DNA from: Cheilinus undulatus
Lineage: Eukaryota; Chordata; Actinopteri; Labriformes; Labridae
Reading direction: 5' to 3'
DNA: 64,000 nt
NCBI RefSeq assembly: GCF_018320785.1
Contig: NC_054872.1
Span: forward strand, 25,130,769 to 25,194,768
In this document: positions 47,301 to 60,290 of the stretch, piece after piece
How positions within the stretch are numbered: the stretch's first letter is position 1
Layout: the number at the start of each line of letters is the position of its first letter
Notes under the pieces: generated by a model
What the model was told of the DNA's origin: nothing
Seen by the model: the letters and a program-made list of their open reading frames with translations, nothing else
Databases searched by the model: none
Position numbers and translations under genes: made by a program

Positions 47301-50300
47301 TAAGTCTACTTGCGTGGTTATCAAGGGGAAATGCAGATAATAGTGTAAATTTTTAAGTGTGTATTACTCAGCTCAAAACAAATAAATATTAAGTCGGCAA
47401 CAAAACAAAACAAACCAGAAGTTTTTCACTGTAATGATTTAAACATAACAATATTTTACAAAAAATAAAAGTTTCCCTTTTTAAAAAGGTCTTTCTACAA
47501 AGTGCAATAGTGGCACTGTTGCAATCTCTAAATCCTTTCTGGTGGTGTTTTTGTTCACCTTTCAAGTGCTGCAAAATAGTAGTAGCCCTTTCTGTGTTTA
47601 TAGTTACATAGTCTGACATTGAAGTTGCAGTTTCAATTGCAGTTAGATAAATCATGTAGCACTAGTGTTAATGATGCATAAGTGCAAGTTTTTGCAAATT
47701 GGTAGGGGGAGAAGGAGTTGGAGCCCCAACTGAGACAAGTATGTGGAAACATTTTACTGTTTATTGGAAATCAAACGCAGCTTTGTGGTAAAGCAGACTA
47801 TGCTGATATTAGCACCATTTGTGGTAAGGCAAAAGGCAGCAGCAAGCTAGTTTGTGCACGACAAGAAAAAATACTACCAACATTGTCTTTACTGTCTTGT
47901 CACATTTTTATCCTACAGTCAGCACAAAACATTTATGAAACTGTTGCTGATGTAATGGGTTGGTAATTGAAGATGCAATAGGGTTTTAAATGTATGAAGA
48001 GGGTCTTGAATTATTAAATGTTTTGAATTTAAAGTCAGATTTTCTGTGTATACCCTGTGCTATACTCTGACAGCACTGACAGGATGTTATTTTCACTCAG
48101 GATATTATGTGCCCAACGACGACGGTGAGTTCTACCAGTTCTGTTATGTGACTCACAAAGGAGAGATCAGGGGAGCCAGCACGCCGTTCCAGTTTCGTGC
48201 CAACAGCCCTTCAGAGGATGAACTGCTTACTGTGGAGGATGAATGCAACTCTGACATCCTGGTGGTCACCACCAAGGCTGGCTTCCTTGAGGTACAGTCT
48301 GCTTAAGCTTCACCGCCACATTGTAGATCAATCATCTAAGTACTTCTACAGCTGTCTTATTTTTAAATATCTGATTCTGTGTGTTTGTGAATGAAGTGAC
48401 TCAAAGTGTAAAAAAGCGGAACATACTATTTTAGACCAGTAATGCATTTAAATGTTTATGTAAATGAGCCAAACATCCAGACCAAATTTTTATTCTGTGC
48501 AGCAAAAGGTGGAAGAAGCCCAAAGAGAGAAAGACGAGCTGGTCAAGAACATGGCCCTCCTACAGCAGGAGAAGGAGCAGCTGGAAGCAGAGAAGGAGCA
48601 CCTGCAGAAGGACTACGAGCAGGAGAAAGAAGCCTGTGCCCAGCTGAGACGAGAGAACCAAGTAAGCCAAGAACAGGGTTCTTTTTTTAAGGGCAGAGAG
48701 GTGTGTCAGCAGTTAGGAGGGGAGAAGCATGTTTGTTGCTGCTGTGAAAATGTTGTCAGTGAAGCAAAAACTTTGATCCCTTTTTGTTGAATAGTTCAGT
48801 CCTTCTCTGTCGTTGATCAAACAACAGAAAATGTTAAATATTTTTCCCTTTATGTTTGTTGTTGTTTTGTAGTTCCTGTAGTACATTCAAGGAAAGTTTT
48901 ACATCCGGCCAAACAGTCTTTTAGCCCCCCCTAGTGAAGGGCTGCAGATATGCAGAGCTGCTCAGCTCATGATGCCTTAAAAGTATAAATCATACACTGA
49001 CAGATATGAATGTCTGTTTTATCAGACTAGTTATTTAGATTTTTATAGTGTAACATTAAGTCTTAAAAGCAGTGTCAGTAATGATTCATATAGCTGTAAT
49101 AAATCTACTGGTTTTAAAATGGCTTTCAGATGAAAACATGATTACAGATTTTGTGGCTGTTAATTTTATGACTATACTTTTTATACGATTTTTTATGTGG
49201 TGTGAATATAAAGAATCCAAAATTTGGTCTATAAACATACTGTTAAAAAATAAGTTCCTCTTGGTTTTTTTGTTGTCATCTTTCAAGTTTGAAAACTCTT
49301 TAGAGAGCCGCAATGATCACTTTAATTTTAGGTATTTCAAAGACAATGAATGTACTTGGGTTTTACACACTTTCCCCACAGACAGAGATGGAAATGATTC
49401 ACCAAGAAGTTTCTTATTTCCTTACTGAGTTTGTCCAAACCTAATGAGTATAATGCCATAAAAAAATCAGCCTTATTGGTTTTAGAGCACATACAGTATT
49501 GCACTTTTGGAATCTTCTTTTGCCCTTTTTTCAATTTTAATTTTGGAAAATATATTTAATAATCTCACAGGACGTGCAGAATTCATCCCATGCCCTCCAA
49601 GAGGAGAAAGAGGAAGTGAAAAGAAGGCTGGACGAGGCTACAGCTAGAGTCATACAACTGGAGGAGGATTTGATTGGAGTCACTCAGAAGGGCCTTCAGA
49701 AGGAGACTGAGCTGGACAGGTGAGCTAAAGACAGGCAGGTGGTTGAAGATGAACTCATTTATTAAATGCATTAATCTAAGTATGGAGAGACATAAAGAAA
49801 TAATTAGGCTCACTTTAAGAATTGGTGTTTATTTTTGTCATCTGTGTAAAAGACTCATTAAAGTTGTGTACAAATAAAAACAATTAGACACCAGCTTGAA
49901 GTTGATCTTTTAGACTATCTCAGGGAAAAGTGTCTACTTTTAAAAACATGTGAGGAGACGAAGTCTCCTTTTTTACTTATCACCAATTTTTAGGGGTGTA
50001 ATGGTAAACTTAACTCACAAAACAATATTGATCATGATCACATATCACTGGGTTCACTGGACAATTTTACCAAAATTTCTTTTATGGTTTTAATTTTTTT
50101 TAGACACATGAGATTGAACTGATTTAGAAATAAATAGGATTTTTTATTTCAATCTCCTAACAATAAAAATGCAAAATACTCAATTTCCTTATTTTTCATC
50201 AGTGAACTTAAGTAATAATGATTAATTGCAAAGTTGTATAATTAAAACTAAAACAGTGATTTAAAAAAGTTACACTGAAAAGTGCAACTGCTTCAGCTAC

Positions 50301-53300
50301 TGATGTCAAACAGATGGAGTCGACGCAGAAAGTGCCCTCTATCGGTTTAAAAACTAATGCATAGCAGTTTGTTTGTTTTTGTTGAGTTGATTTAAATTGT
50401 CCATATTTGTATTGATTTTGCTTATATTTTGAGGTTCTTTTACATCCCTAGCAGAATGCTTTATGTTTTATTGAAGCATAAAATACATTTAAGACTGTTT
50501 TTATGGTATTCACAATTATCAATCCAGGGTTCCTGTAAATCCTTAAAAGCCTTTAACATGTTCTAAACTGCAAATTTCAAATTCAAGGCCTTTAAAAGTC
50601 AGATTTTTTTCAGTGAGAGGCTCTTTGACTTAGATTTGTCCTTACATAATCTTCATTTTCTTGCCAAACATTAGACATATTTCTCCACAAATTTTTGCAC
50701 ATTTCTGAGGAATTTCGTGTTGGATTTTCTTAATTTCCTGGATGAGGATTCCAAACCCTTCTCTGATTTTATCTGACCCACTGTGATTAAATAAACTCTG
50801 CACTGATGTAAAACACTCGTCCAGTTCTAATATCTTGGCTACCAAGGTGCCTCCTAAAAATTTGTGCAGCTCATCCCTATTTTAACAGATCTTCCCTTTA
50901 ATAATTAAACTGTTTAGAATCAGCTTAGCACACTTGTTATATAATAATTATTACCATATGGCATATTGATAGAAGAGAGGCATTAAATGTGACAGATTTG
51001 GTCATTTGAGACTGAAAATGTCTCTGTCTTATACCTTTTGACATTTTGTAAACAGCTGATTGAATCAGAAAATTCAGCCCTGGTCTGGTGTACTGAGAAA
51101 TCTCATTATGCCTTTTTTTTACTGTATCCTCCACATAAAGTAGTATTACTAAATTCAAAAGGTCTTAAAAAGTCTTAAATTGGATTTTAAGAGCAAATCG
51201 GATCCATGTCAGCCTTAAAAAGAAAACTATGAACTTTAAAACTGAGGGGTGATACAAGTTTTGGCTAACAATTTAATGATGTCTTTTTAGCCTTAAGGAC
51301 AGAGTGAAGAAGCTTACAGCAGAGAAGGATGCTCTTGAATCACATCTGAAAAATGAAAAAGATGAGAAAGAACTGTACAAGGTAATGTCTGAGTATAATT
51401 GATATTTTCTTTTATAATTATCAATCCCAATAGACGTACTCTGGATATTTCTTCCTGTGTCAACCATTCTAACATTTCATGTTCTCACATTAAGATTAGT
51501 AATAAATTAAGGTTTTCAAAATTCAGATAAAAAGCAACAAGGCACTTCCCTATCACATGATTTTTATTTCAAAGGGGTAGGCATAGCAGTGGCTACTCAC
51601 TATTTTAGCAACACTTTACAATCTGTACACATGAGATACGTCAGAATTGGACATCCAGTCAATTGACTTTTCCTGTTTTTCACTTTTACTGCTGTGATAA
51701 TTCTGCATACTCTCACCCAAATTTTGAGTCTAAACAGGGCATGCCTTATTCCGTCCTCCCCTGGTCTATGTGGTGTTTGTGTGTCTTTGTTGTGGTGGGC
51801 ACCGCACAGGAACTGGGAGTGCCACATGCAGTACTGTCGCCACGGAAATGGAGTCAAAGCCCATACCTAATTTAACTCACACCATCACTCTGGGGCTTTT
51901 TGCATAAAGAAAACTTTATGGGCCTATCTCAATCTCTGTTTTGTAGTTGAGGTCATGCAACATTTATTTTATGGTCATATGCTCCTTGGTTCATGATCGT
52001 GATTGCTGTTGTATAAATGAGGCAAAAGCCGACGACTTTGAGTTTTATAACTTCTCCTGTGTTTTATCACTCCTTCTGTCTGCATGTGGCTGTGGGTCAT
52101 ACGTGTGTAACAGATTCACCTGAAGAACCGAGAGCTTGAAAACACTAAGCTGAGTGCAGAGCTGCAGATGCTGAAGTCTGTCGATGTGAACAAGGAAAAC
52201 ACAATTGCTCAGTTTAAAGAGGAGGTTGGACGTCTGCAGGCATGCCTCAGTGACAAGGAGAAACAGTACAGAGAGATCCTGGCCAAAGTCCCCCCCTTGG
52301 TACAAAGACTTTCACTATCAAGCTTTAAAATGTCACAGTTACCATATAGATTAGTCATGTGCAGTATAATTAACTTTATAAGTAATATGATCATAGAATA
52401 GGAGCAATGACAAGATTGTTTAAAAAATAAAGGTATAAGGAAACCCCCAACCAAGTGGTTTTTGTTCCCTGGCAGGGTGATATGAAGGCCCTGCGGGAGC
52501 AGCTTCGGCAGAAGGAGGAGCAGCTCCAGGCCAGCCAGCAGCAGTCCTCCCTGTTAGCCGCTGAGCTGAGGGATGCCTCCAGCACCCGGGATCGTACCAT
52601 GTCTGAGCTCTACCACATGAAGCTGGAGGCTGATGCTCTCCGCCAGGCCAAAGCTGAAGCTCATGCCCAGTGTGCCCGCCTTGAACGCCTGGTGGAGCAA
52701 CTGAAGGCAGAGGCCAAGCAGGAAGCTGTAAGGATGTTAATCAAGCTGCTGAAAAACTTTGATTAATTTAATCAGCCCTCTGGTGAAACATTACATTTAT
52801 TAGATGGGTTAGTGGTGTGTAAACACAGAAACTGTCTTTAGTTTGTTTATATTTGGTTAGTAGCAAGGAAATATCAAAGTTTTGATATAAATATTAAGTA
52901 GTTTTTGGTAACTTGCAAAATAACATATTTCCAAAGTGATAGCCATTTAAAAATCTCATATAAAAGATTAAATTTCATTCCAGCCTAGATGATAGAAGCC
53001 ACTTTGCATTTTTTGATCATATTAAGATACAAAATCGGTATCATTAAATAGTAATAGTAACATTCAGCTTTATGATACCTAAGAACAATGAAATTGTATG
53101 GTTATACATTATGATAGAGTTGTTTTATTTGACACATTATACACTTTATGTTTTGGTAAAGCTATTACAACTACTTGTCTCTTTCACTGGAGGCCTTCTG
53201 CTATTTTTCTACCAAAAGCTCTATTTCCTTTATTTTTCAAAAGTCAACCATCAGAAATAAACAAAATACAAAGAAAACCTTCTTCTGAACAGCATAGTTT

Positions 53301-56300
53301 TACTAGTTCACAAGATTTCCCCACTGTTACAAACTTTTTTGGTCCTCCTGGTTGTTGTAGAACTGTCTGTGTCCAGTTTTCTGTGGTCTTAGCTGGTTTT
53401 CTTTGTTGTTCTATATTCTTTAAACACCAGGCCAAAACAGAAGAAGAAGCGGCTACAGACCCAGCCGTCGTAGCAGAGCTGCAGAGAGAAGTGGAGGACC
53501 TGAAGCTGCGGCTGCACATGGCTGCAGAGCACTACAAGGAAAAATACAAGGAATGTCAGCGCCTGCAAAAGCAAGTGCTGAGACTCTCCGAACAGCAAGG
53601 GGTAAGTCCCAGCAGATACCAGCAGACATAATATATTTACTTGTCCCAGAAAGTGAAAGAACAGAACCAGTGTTAGATTCCTTTAACATTATGCATGTGT
53701 GCTACACCCCACTTAACACATTCATTTTTTGTTGACTGAAATGAGCTGTAAAACACTCATGGATAAGATGTTTTCATCTTTATCAGTATAAACTTATACA
53801 GTTACATACCTCTTTACACATTTACACGTTAACTGCTTCTTTTTGTTTAAATGTTTAGCTGTCCTATCCCCTTTGTATTAGGCTCAAGCCTGAACAGTTT
53901 AATTTTCCTATAGTTTGATGTTTCTGTCTTCCATTTCCACAAAGAACTAATTTCTAGCACTTTTTGTCTGTAGGACCTGAAGAGATCCTCAGCACAAGAG
54001 GCCACAATAATCCCTGCATCAGGGAGTCCAGACACATCAGTGCCAGGTATATTATACATAACTGTGCCAAACTATAGCGATACATTTAGGACGAAACTTG
54101 GATTCAGTTTACTATGAATAGCCTTGTATTTTTTCCATTTTGAAGTCAATTATATTTTTTTCATAATTTAGATGTTGGTTCATCTGTCTAAGGATAGACA
54201 GATGAATCAGTAATAATATCACATTGACACCATTGTTTTCTGCCAACAAACTGTCTGATGCCATCATTGTCTCCACAGGGAGTCCAGGTTCAGCTGATCC
54301 CATGTTGGAAGCCATAATCCAGGAGAAGCTCAAAGGCATCAGCAGAGAGGCATCTGACAGGAATGACAAGTACAGGAAATGCAAGCAGATGCTTATGGTA
54401 AGAAATGTGCTATTTAAATTGTTCTTTTAGTAAAAGGTTTATTGGATGAGTTATAAAAGAGTTCAATCAAAAAGATGTTATACATAAAAAATCCAGCTGC
54501 AGATGTTCTTCAGAAAGCAACCTCTAAACACACTGTAGGATTTGTATGGACTTAAATGCCTTAACATTGCAAAAAATATTTAAAATGGCCTATGGGTTGT
54601 GACCCTAAGAGTCATGAGACAAGAGTCATGACCCCATCCCTGATATACAGTATCTACTGTCTGTATTTTATTAGAGGTATATTATTGAAACTGTTTTTGT
54701 TTGTTAATATCTGTTCATTGTTTAGGAGGAGAAGGAGCGTAGCTGCATGTTTGCTGAAGAGCTGGCAAAGATGGAGGTGAAATTTAAGGAGCAACTGAAG
54801 ACCAATGAGAACCTGAAACTGCAGTTGGCAGCTGAGGAGGATCGCTACAAGGTCAGCTCATCAAACAGCATTTAGAGTGCAGAAACTTAGCTCTGTGCTC
54901 AGGCTGTCTTACTGTGTGGCTCTGCTGTGTTCTTTCTTTGGTTGCTCCCTGTGTGTCGTTACCTTTGCATGACTGGTATAGCTCAGAGATTGAGCTTTGA
55001 TGCTATCTCCCCCTTGAAAACAGTCACTCTGACAGTGTTGTTTATGAGCAGGCTGATCTGCAGGACGACATTTTACTGCTGTTTATGTCAGGCTCTGCAG
55101 ACGAGCTCAGCACCGCTCTGAAGAGTCATCTCCAGTTGCTGGGCTAATGCTGTGCTTGGCTCAGGTCAGGCGGATATTTGCTTAGTGCCACTGAGGAATT
55201 CAAACAGGTTGTTTTGCTTCTAGCAATATTGTACATAAATCAGCCCTTCACTAAGGAAAGCTTTTTACAACTGCATCAATTAATGTCAAGTACTGAGGTC
55301 TGACAGAATTTAAATGATGCCCCCTCATTCAGCATGTTGGAGAATTAAAAATGTTTATTCATTTTCTTTTTTTTGTTTTGTTTTTGTTACTTTAGAGCCA
55401 GGTAGCTGAGAAGGGCCGGGAGCTGAAGGAACTGAAGGACACACTATCACTTGTTGTTAAGGAGAAGGAAAAACTGGAGGGGGTTAGTGACAGCTTCCAT
55501 TTTTTGCTTTTATAGACTTTTGCCACTCTAAAAACAGTCTCTGAAAGTGCCAATCCTCTGCCTTTTTCCCACTCTGTGTTTAAAACGCCTCTAATTGTAG
55601 AAGCAAAGTAAATGAGTTCTTATTTTCCATTTCATTACTCTGGACCACAGAAAGGCCCTCACTGACCTAAAATATTGCTCCGAGGTAATGCTGTTGTAGC
55701 TAAGAGGAGCAGAATGACCCAATTTGAGGTTTAGACTATAAATTAAATTGGCGTCTGTGACTAACCTCAATAAAACACAGCGTCCCATTCCCTTTGAAAA
55801 TGAGATGAGTTGCTGCTTTAATGAAGGCGCTAATTAAACTGTTTGCGTGAGCAAGAGAAAAAGCAAGAAATCACAGCTCGGAAGCTGCTGGCTGATTGGA
55901 AGTGTTGAATTTTAACTTGCTCTGAGAGACACAGAAAGATGAAAACAGACATCTGATTCTTCTGAGAACATGTTGATAACCGTGGCACAAACTGAGTTTG
56001 CATTTGGGCTCTGCTGTTTTGAAAATTTGTCAAGATGTTGCTGTTTCTTTCCTTCAGGATCTCCAGAAAAGCAGCAGGAAGGGTGATCAGGTGACTGGTG
56101 AGAAAAGCAGTCCAGATATCACACAGTCCAGTGTGCCTTTATTCCTGCAGTACCCTGTCCCTTACACCCAGGACGCCCCCACACCTCTTCTGGTCTCTCA
56201 AAGTCCCAGCAAGCTGCATTTTGGAAATCCTTACTCCATCTCAGACTCTAAAGGTCAGCTTTTCTGAGACACATTTGTTTTGGTGAAATTTATCCAGCAA

Positions 56301-59173
56301 CTATTGTTATAACTGACTAGAGATGCAGAGATTCCTTATCATGAATATGATAACCAAAATTATCAAGGTTATCAGTTTTATCAGTTATTGTGAAAATGTG
56401 CTGAAATGTTCAAAAAGTAGTGATTTATCACACTGAAATAATTCCACAAAGTTTAATATTTAAAAAACAAAATTAAGGCTGCATGTTCATAGCCGCCTTT
56501 TTTTTTGTGCTGGCAGCGCTCAAGACCTCAGTACCAGAGCACTTCTTGTCAGTGCTTATTGTTGCTATGTTACAAAAAATGAATCCCGCTTTCCTCAGCA
56601 GAATCAGTAAAGTTGTTTTAGAATAGATCTATGTGTTTCATGTTTCTGTATTTCAAGGAAATATCACACAGAAGACATACAGACAATGTAAAGGAATCAC
56701 ATTCACTAACATAGGCAGCAACTGCAGACCTGTGAACTACCCTCTAAAAAGACGAAGAAAGCTCTCTTCTGCTGTTGTCAGATGTCCTGCACCTTCTTGA
56801 TTTTGATTGGCCAGTGAGGAAGAAGTGACATTGACAAGTAAAGCGCTGTCCCAAAAGTTGAAGAGTTTTCAACTGAGAGTGCTTTAAGAGCATCTACAAA
56901 AACAGTTGACGTTGAGGGTGTTTTTTTCTGCCAGGCACTGACGCTCAATGCTGGACTACATTGGTTTTGAATTGAAAGTAAGCACTGCCAGCACTAAAAA
57001 AATGGCGATGGACACAGGCCTTAAATTAGCAGTGCAGAGGACTGTACACTTTTTGTTTGTATAAACATTAAAATATTAGCATGTAAAAATTAAACATACT
57101 GTATGAAAACCGCATTCAATTTGCACTAACAAAGATGAATTTTTGACATTTTCCAATATCCTTTATTTTTACCCTTGATATGAAGGGGAAAAACATAGCA
57201 GTCATATTTTCCGCCAAAGGCTATCATGTGTAGAGATTCAGAGGAAAAGAGAAGTGTAACACTGGGTGATCAACATTGAGATTAAGCAGAGTGGGGTAGC
57301 GTTTTTAGTTAGAAACATAGTGTTGATTCAGAGAAATCAGATGTTTTCAGATTGTTTAACAGCAGTTACGCTCTTAAAAAATAGACTTGGAAACACATCA
57401 GCACAAATGTGCAGGAAGTTGTTCATATGAGCTTTCTGTGTTTTTTTAATCACACATTGTAGGGTGATGGAGAGCAGAGGAGAGAGGCAGCAGTGTCTCC
57501 TGATCCTTAAAACTTTATCTTTATGTCCTGTGTGGACTTATTTTCAATTCACTGCAGTAAGCAAACCCAGGTAGCATGCTGTCTGGACATTATTTACTGT
57601 GATATTAAAGCATACTTTTCACAAAAAGTTTTATTGATAATTAGAATTTGAACAGTATGATAATTAGGGGTGTAACTATTCAGAGGTGGTAGTCTACAGA
57701 TAAGTCCTTTGTCTTCATTGGTTTGTGCTCTGACATGCACTGCCAACTATGAGACATTATTTAGACAGGTTTGTCCCTTTCCAAATCATGTCCTGCCAGC
57801 TGAATTTACCACAGGTGGACTCCAATCAAGGTGTAGAAACATCTGAAGGATGATGAGTAGAAACAGGATGCACCTGAGCTCAATTTTGAGTGTCATGGCA
57901 AAGGCTGTGAACACTTGTGTACATGTGATTCTCTTGTTTTTTATTTTTTATATATTTACAAAAAAATTAAAACAAACTTTTTTTCACTTTGTCATTATGG
58001 GATATTCTGTGTATAATTTTAAGGTGAAAAATGAATTTAATCCATCTTGGAATAAGACTAACATAACAAAATGTGGAAAAAGTGCAATGCTGTGAATACT
58101 TTCTGGATGTACTGTATGAACATTAGTGCCACCTGTATTGGCAGGTAAACACCTTGCCACATGTGTATGCATCTGTTTGATGGAAGCTGTTAACTGTTTC
58201 ATGCCTAATGCAGACTTGTGTTGACATTAGCTCTCTCCATGAATTCTCTTCCTTCAGATGAGGAAGATGAGGATTTCTCAGATGACCAGCTCCTGAGGCT
58301 TCCCCCTGTGGGCCCACCCTCCTGGGACAGTAATGTGGTGTGTATCCAACCCACCCGCAACCCCAGCCGGCCAGAGGGACATGAGGAGTCAGAGGAGAAG
58401 CAAAACAACAACAATGTAAGCCTCTCAGCTTTTTGTTAGCTTTGCTGAGTTTTTGGTATTTGTTTTCTCTAATTTAAAGCTGCAGTGAGGAACTTTCAGG
58501 TTTTTCTAATTTTAACGACCCTCTGGGCAGAGCAGGACAAATTATCTCTGTTGATGTTGTCATGGACATGCGTAAAGAGCATTTTTCTGTTGAAATATCT
58601 CAGCCTTTTTAAATTTAAACATCTGACATGCAACACACAATAAACATTTGGCTGTCATCCATGTGTAGCCCTTGGCATGGACGGCAGCATTTTAAAACAA
58701 CTTCAGAAATCAGTTTTCTTCCTGATTATTTTGTTTGTTTTTTAGTTCATATAGAAGAATTAGTACAAATTTCATTCTGTTCTATAAGCAACTATAAACT
58801 TCTCATGAGAGCTTTGAGCCTATTTTTAAGCTTGTTTTTCTTCTTTCTTTTCAGGGTAATACCAATGAACAGCCCACAGCAACAGAAACACACAGCCCAT
58901 TTGTGAACGATGGACAAACTGCCTTCTGCTTTGATCCCAGGTAACATAGCCTCACACGCCCCAAATTCTCATAAATGCTGTAAAAGATTGCCGCACCCTG
59001 CATTCTCTAAACCTGTGCATTGTGCCATGTGTAAAGTGTTTGTTCTGCTGCACAGCCCCCTTTTGTTTGAATTAGTCCGGCAGCAGGCCACCCACATTGC
59101 AACAGACAGATGCTCTTTATTAGCCTGCACTCCTGGTTTGCCCACATCATCACTTGCTTGCTTATTAACCAGA

Positions 59174-59216
<43 letters not shown>

Positions 59217-59447
59217 CTCTCTCTCTCTCTGATTCTTCTCGTGTGCAGCATGGACATGAAGCGCTGTCCATTGTGCGAGGTCATCTTCCCGCCCAACTAC
59301 GACCAGAGCAAGTTTGAGGAGCACGTGGAGAGCCACTGGAAAATCTGCCCTATGTGCAGTGAGCAGTTTCCGCTCGACTGCGACCAGAAGGTGTTTGAGA
59401 ACCACGTGCTCACTCACTTTGACGGCCACCCGCTCAACTTTGACTAG
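38398..59447 (+). CDS. tax1bp1: TAX1-binding protein 1 (autophagy receptor and A20 adaptor)
   Basis: Selective-autophagy receptor and adaptor for A20 in shutting down NF-kB signalling; cytosolic. First exon ends 38408 (non-coding apart from a short uORF). Coding exons: 41330-41506, 45403-45505, 48101-48291, 48503-48661, 49571-49719, 51291-51381, 52114-52299, 52476-52727, 53431-53601, 53974-54046, 54279-54397, 54726-54851, 55396-55482, 56058-56253, 58258-58415, 58855-58940, 59249-59447. All have GT-AG sites in continuous phase, giving 2523 nt and 840 residues (human about 789). SKICH domain about 15-126 ([38 protein letters not shown]); non-canonical LIR-like ILVV at 146-149; long coiled coil about 158-640; disordered part with FGNPYS; two zinc fingers at 781-804 (CPLC...H...H) and 808-831 (CPMC...H...H). 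The stop is TAG 59445-59447. An alternative Met (MDTSNF, 41369) has the better Kozak context. tax1bp1b is expected if the cluster is HoxAb. Confidence 0.95.
39440..39530. repeat. Fragment of a dispersed fish repeat
   Basis: GGTCAGTGATCATTAACTGG / AGGCCCCTGAGGCCACATCAGG looks like the end of a dispersed element common in fish genomes. It includes a CTCF-like TGCCCCCTAGAGG (39505-39517), so it could carry a binding site. It lies in the first tax1bp1 intron; the rest of that intron (38409-41312) shows nothing I can name. Confidence 0.35.
42455..43400 (-). mobile_element. Decayed LINE, RT C-terminal part and 3' UTR
   Basis: Translating the minus strand piecewise gives [46 protein letters not shown] and FIELFSLFP. 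These are the conserved C-terminal RT segments of Jockey-superfamily LINEs (CR1/L2/Rex1 type), interrupted by frameshifts and stops. The 3' end near 42455-42490 has an AATAAATAACCTTGAA tail. It lies in a tax1bp1 intron, antisense to the gene. Confidence 0.75.
45912..46993. mobile_element. hAT-like non-autonomous DNA transposon with 8-bp TSD
   Basis: Perfect 8-bp direct repeats GTCTTAAA (45904-45911 and 46994-47001) flank a 1082-bp element. Its ends are TAGAGCCCCACC and, in reverse complement, TAAAGCCCAGCC (9 of 12 identical). 8-bp duplications and YARNG ends are diagnostic of hAT. The right end is rich in CGATATCGGCC-like motifs. No transposase ORF was found. It is inserted in a tax1bp1 intron, inside an older TCTTAAA-rich repeat. 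Confidence 0.78.
47045..48100. other. Remainder of tax1bp1 intron 3
   Basis: AT-rich intronic sequence. The stretch around 47225-47300 (GATCTGTGATTATTCTGGAC, CGCAATTACAATATAATCC) resembles a decayed dispersed DNA repeat that also occurs near 40175-40260. Nothing coding is seen. Confidence 0.35.
49720..51290. other. tax1bp1 intron with decayed repeats
   Basis: AT-rich. 50525-50620 (TTCCTGTAAATCCTTAAAAG, CAAGGCCTTTAAAAGTCAG) and 51150-51190 (AAAAGGTCTTAAAAAGTCTT) match in style the TCTTAAA-rich repeat that hosts the hAT-like element at 45912-46993. No coding signal. Confidence 0.35.
56476..57020. mobile_element. PIF/Harbinger-like MITE
   Basis: 545 bp with long imperfect terminal inverted repeats. 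The left end AGGCTGCATGTTCATAGCC followed by GTGCTGGCAGCGCT is matched by the right end, whose reverse complement is GGCCTGTGTCCATCGCC followed by GTGCTGGCAGTGCTT. Both sides are flanked by TTA, the TWA-type target duplication of Harbinger elements. No ORF. It lies in a tax1bp1 intron. Confidence 0.6.
57720..58118. mobile_element. Tc1-like transposon end
   Basis: Contains the characteristic terminal blocks of teleost Tc1-like elements: ACAGGTGGACTCCAATCAAG, GGATGCACCTGAGCTCAATT, TTCACTTTGTCATTATGGG, ACAAAATGTGGAAAAAGTG and GAATACTTTCTGGATGTACT. Only this terminal part is present; the transposase is gone. Confidence 0.75.
59177..59230. repeat. (CT)n microsatellite at the last tax1bp1 splice acceptor
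   Basis: About 26 CT units with one CG interruption, ending 18 bp before the acceptor AG (59247-59248) of the exon that encodes both zinc fingers. It serves as an over-long polypyrimidine tract and is likely length-polymorphic. Confidence 0.9.
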
Positions 59448-60290
59448 AGAAACAAAACAAAAAAAAAAATCAGCACATCCGGTCCGCCTACTTCCTGTCA
59501 CCACAGAAATCAATCACTCTGCACTCTTTTCTGCATGTAATGGTGTGAACATTCAGTCTTTAGGACTATACTGACTTTCGCTTTATTACTTAAACTTAGA
59601 GAAACACTTTGAAGTGATGTGACATTTTAAAATGATGTTCTAATTCGATATATGAGGCAGGGCTTCTGATTCTGCAGATCAGGATGTTTTTTATTATTGG
59701 TTGAAGGTTTACCGGCAATTTGAAGACTAATTTAGTTGGATATGACTGTTTTAAGAATACATACTGACTTTAAATTGAATCAGTTGTTACACACCAGGAT
59801 GTAACGAATCAGGGAAAGAGATAAGTGTTTACCAAACTTACATTCAAAACATGAAACCAAATGGTTCCCCCCGCTAACATCATTGTACATGTCAGTCACT
59901 CATTCTTTATAAAAAGCAGCCTTGGTGCACTGTATGCAGTCAGGGAGAAACCTTCAGTGATTATACAGTATATCATCAGATCATCTATTTTAGAATAATT
60001 AAAGCCAATGATATTGTGAAAGCCTTTGATTCTTTGTGTATGTTATTATAGGTTTGTGTTCTGTTAGGTTTCCTTTGTTTGGATTATTTAATTGGGTTTT
60101 TGTGTCTTTGAAAGCATCCATATCATCAGCTAATCAGTGCATGCTGAGCTTTCTGTTAAATTCCCTTCTTTTTGTTCCTCTCTTTTACAGCATTAAATTA
60201 ATTTACTCATAGAAATGTCTCATTTGTTAAGTGAGTTTCATGTATCTAATATGAACCAATAAAGTCTGTTTGAAACTGATTTTGTTTGAA
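59448..60290 (+). other. tax1bp1 3' UTR with poly(A) signal
   Basis: AT-rich sequence after the stop. A canonical AATAAA lies at 60258-60263, followed by a T/G-rich region (GTCTGTTTGAAACTG, TTTTGTTTG), giving a 3' UTR of about 0.83 kb. A second AATAAA at 61607-61612 could serve a longer form. Confidence 0.6.

Noticed and set aside
58910-59317. 135-codon plus-strand ORF over the CT microsatellite
   Set aside because: It is an artefact of repeat-encoded Ser/Leu codons in an intron; the real terminal exon uses another frame from 59249.
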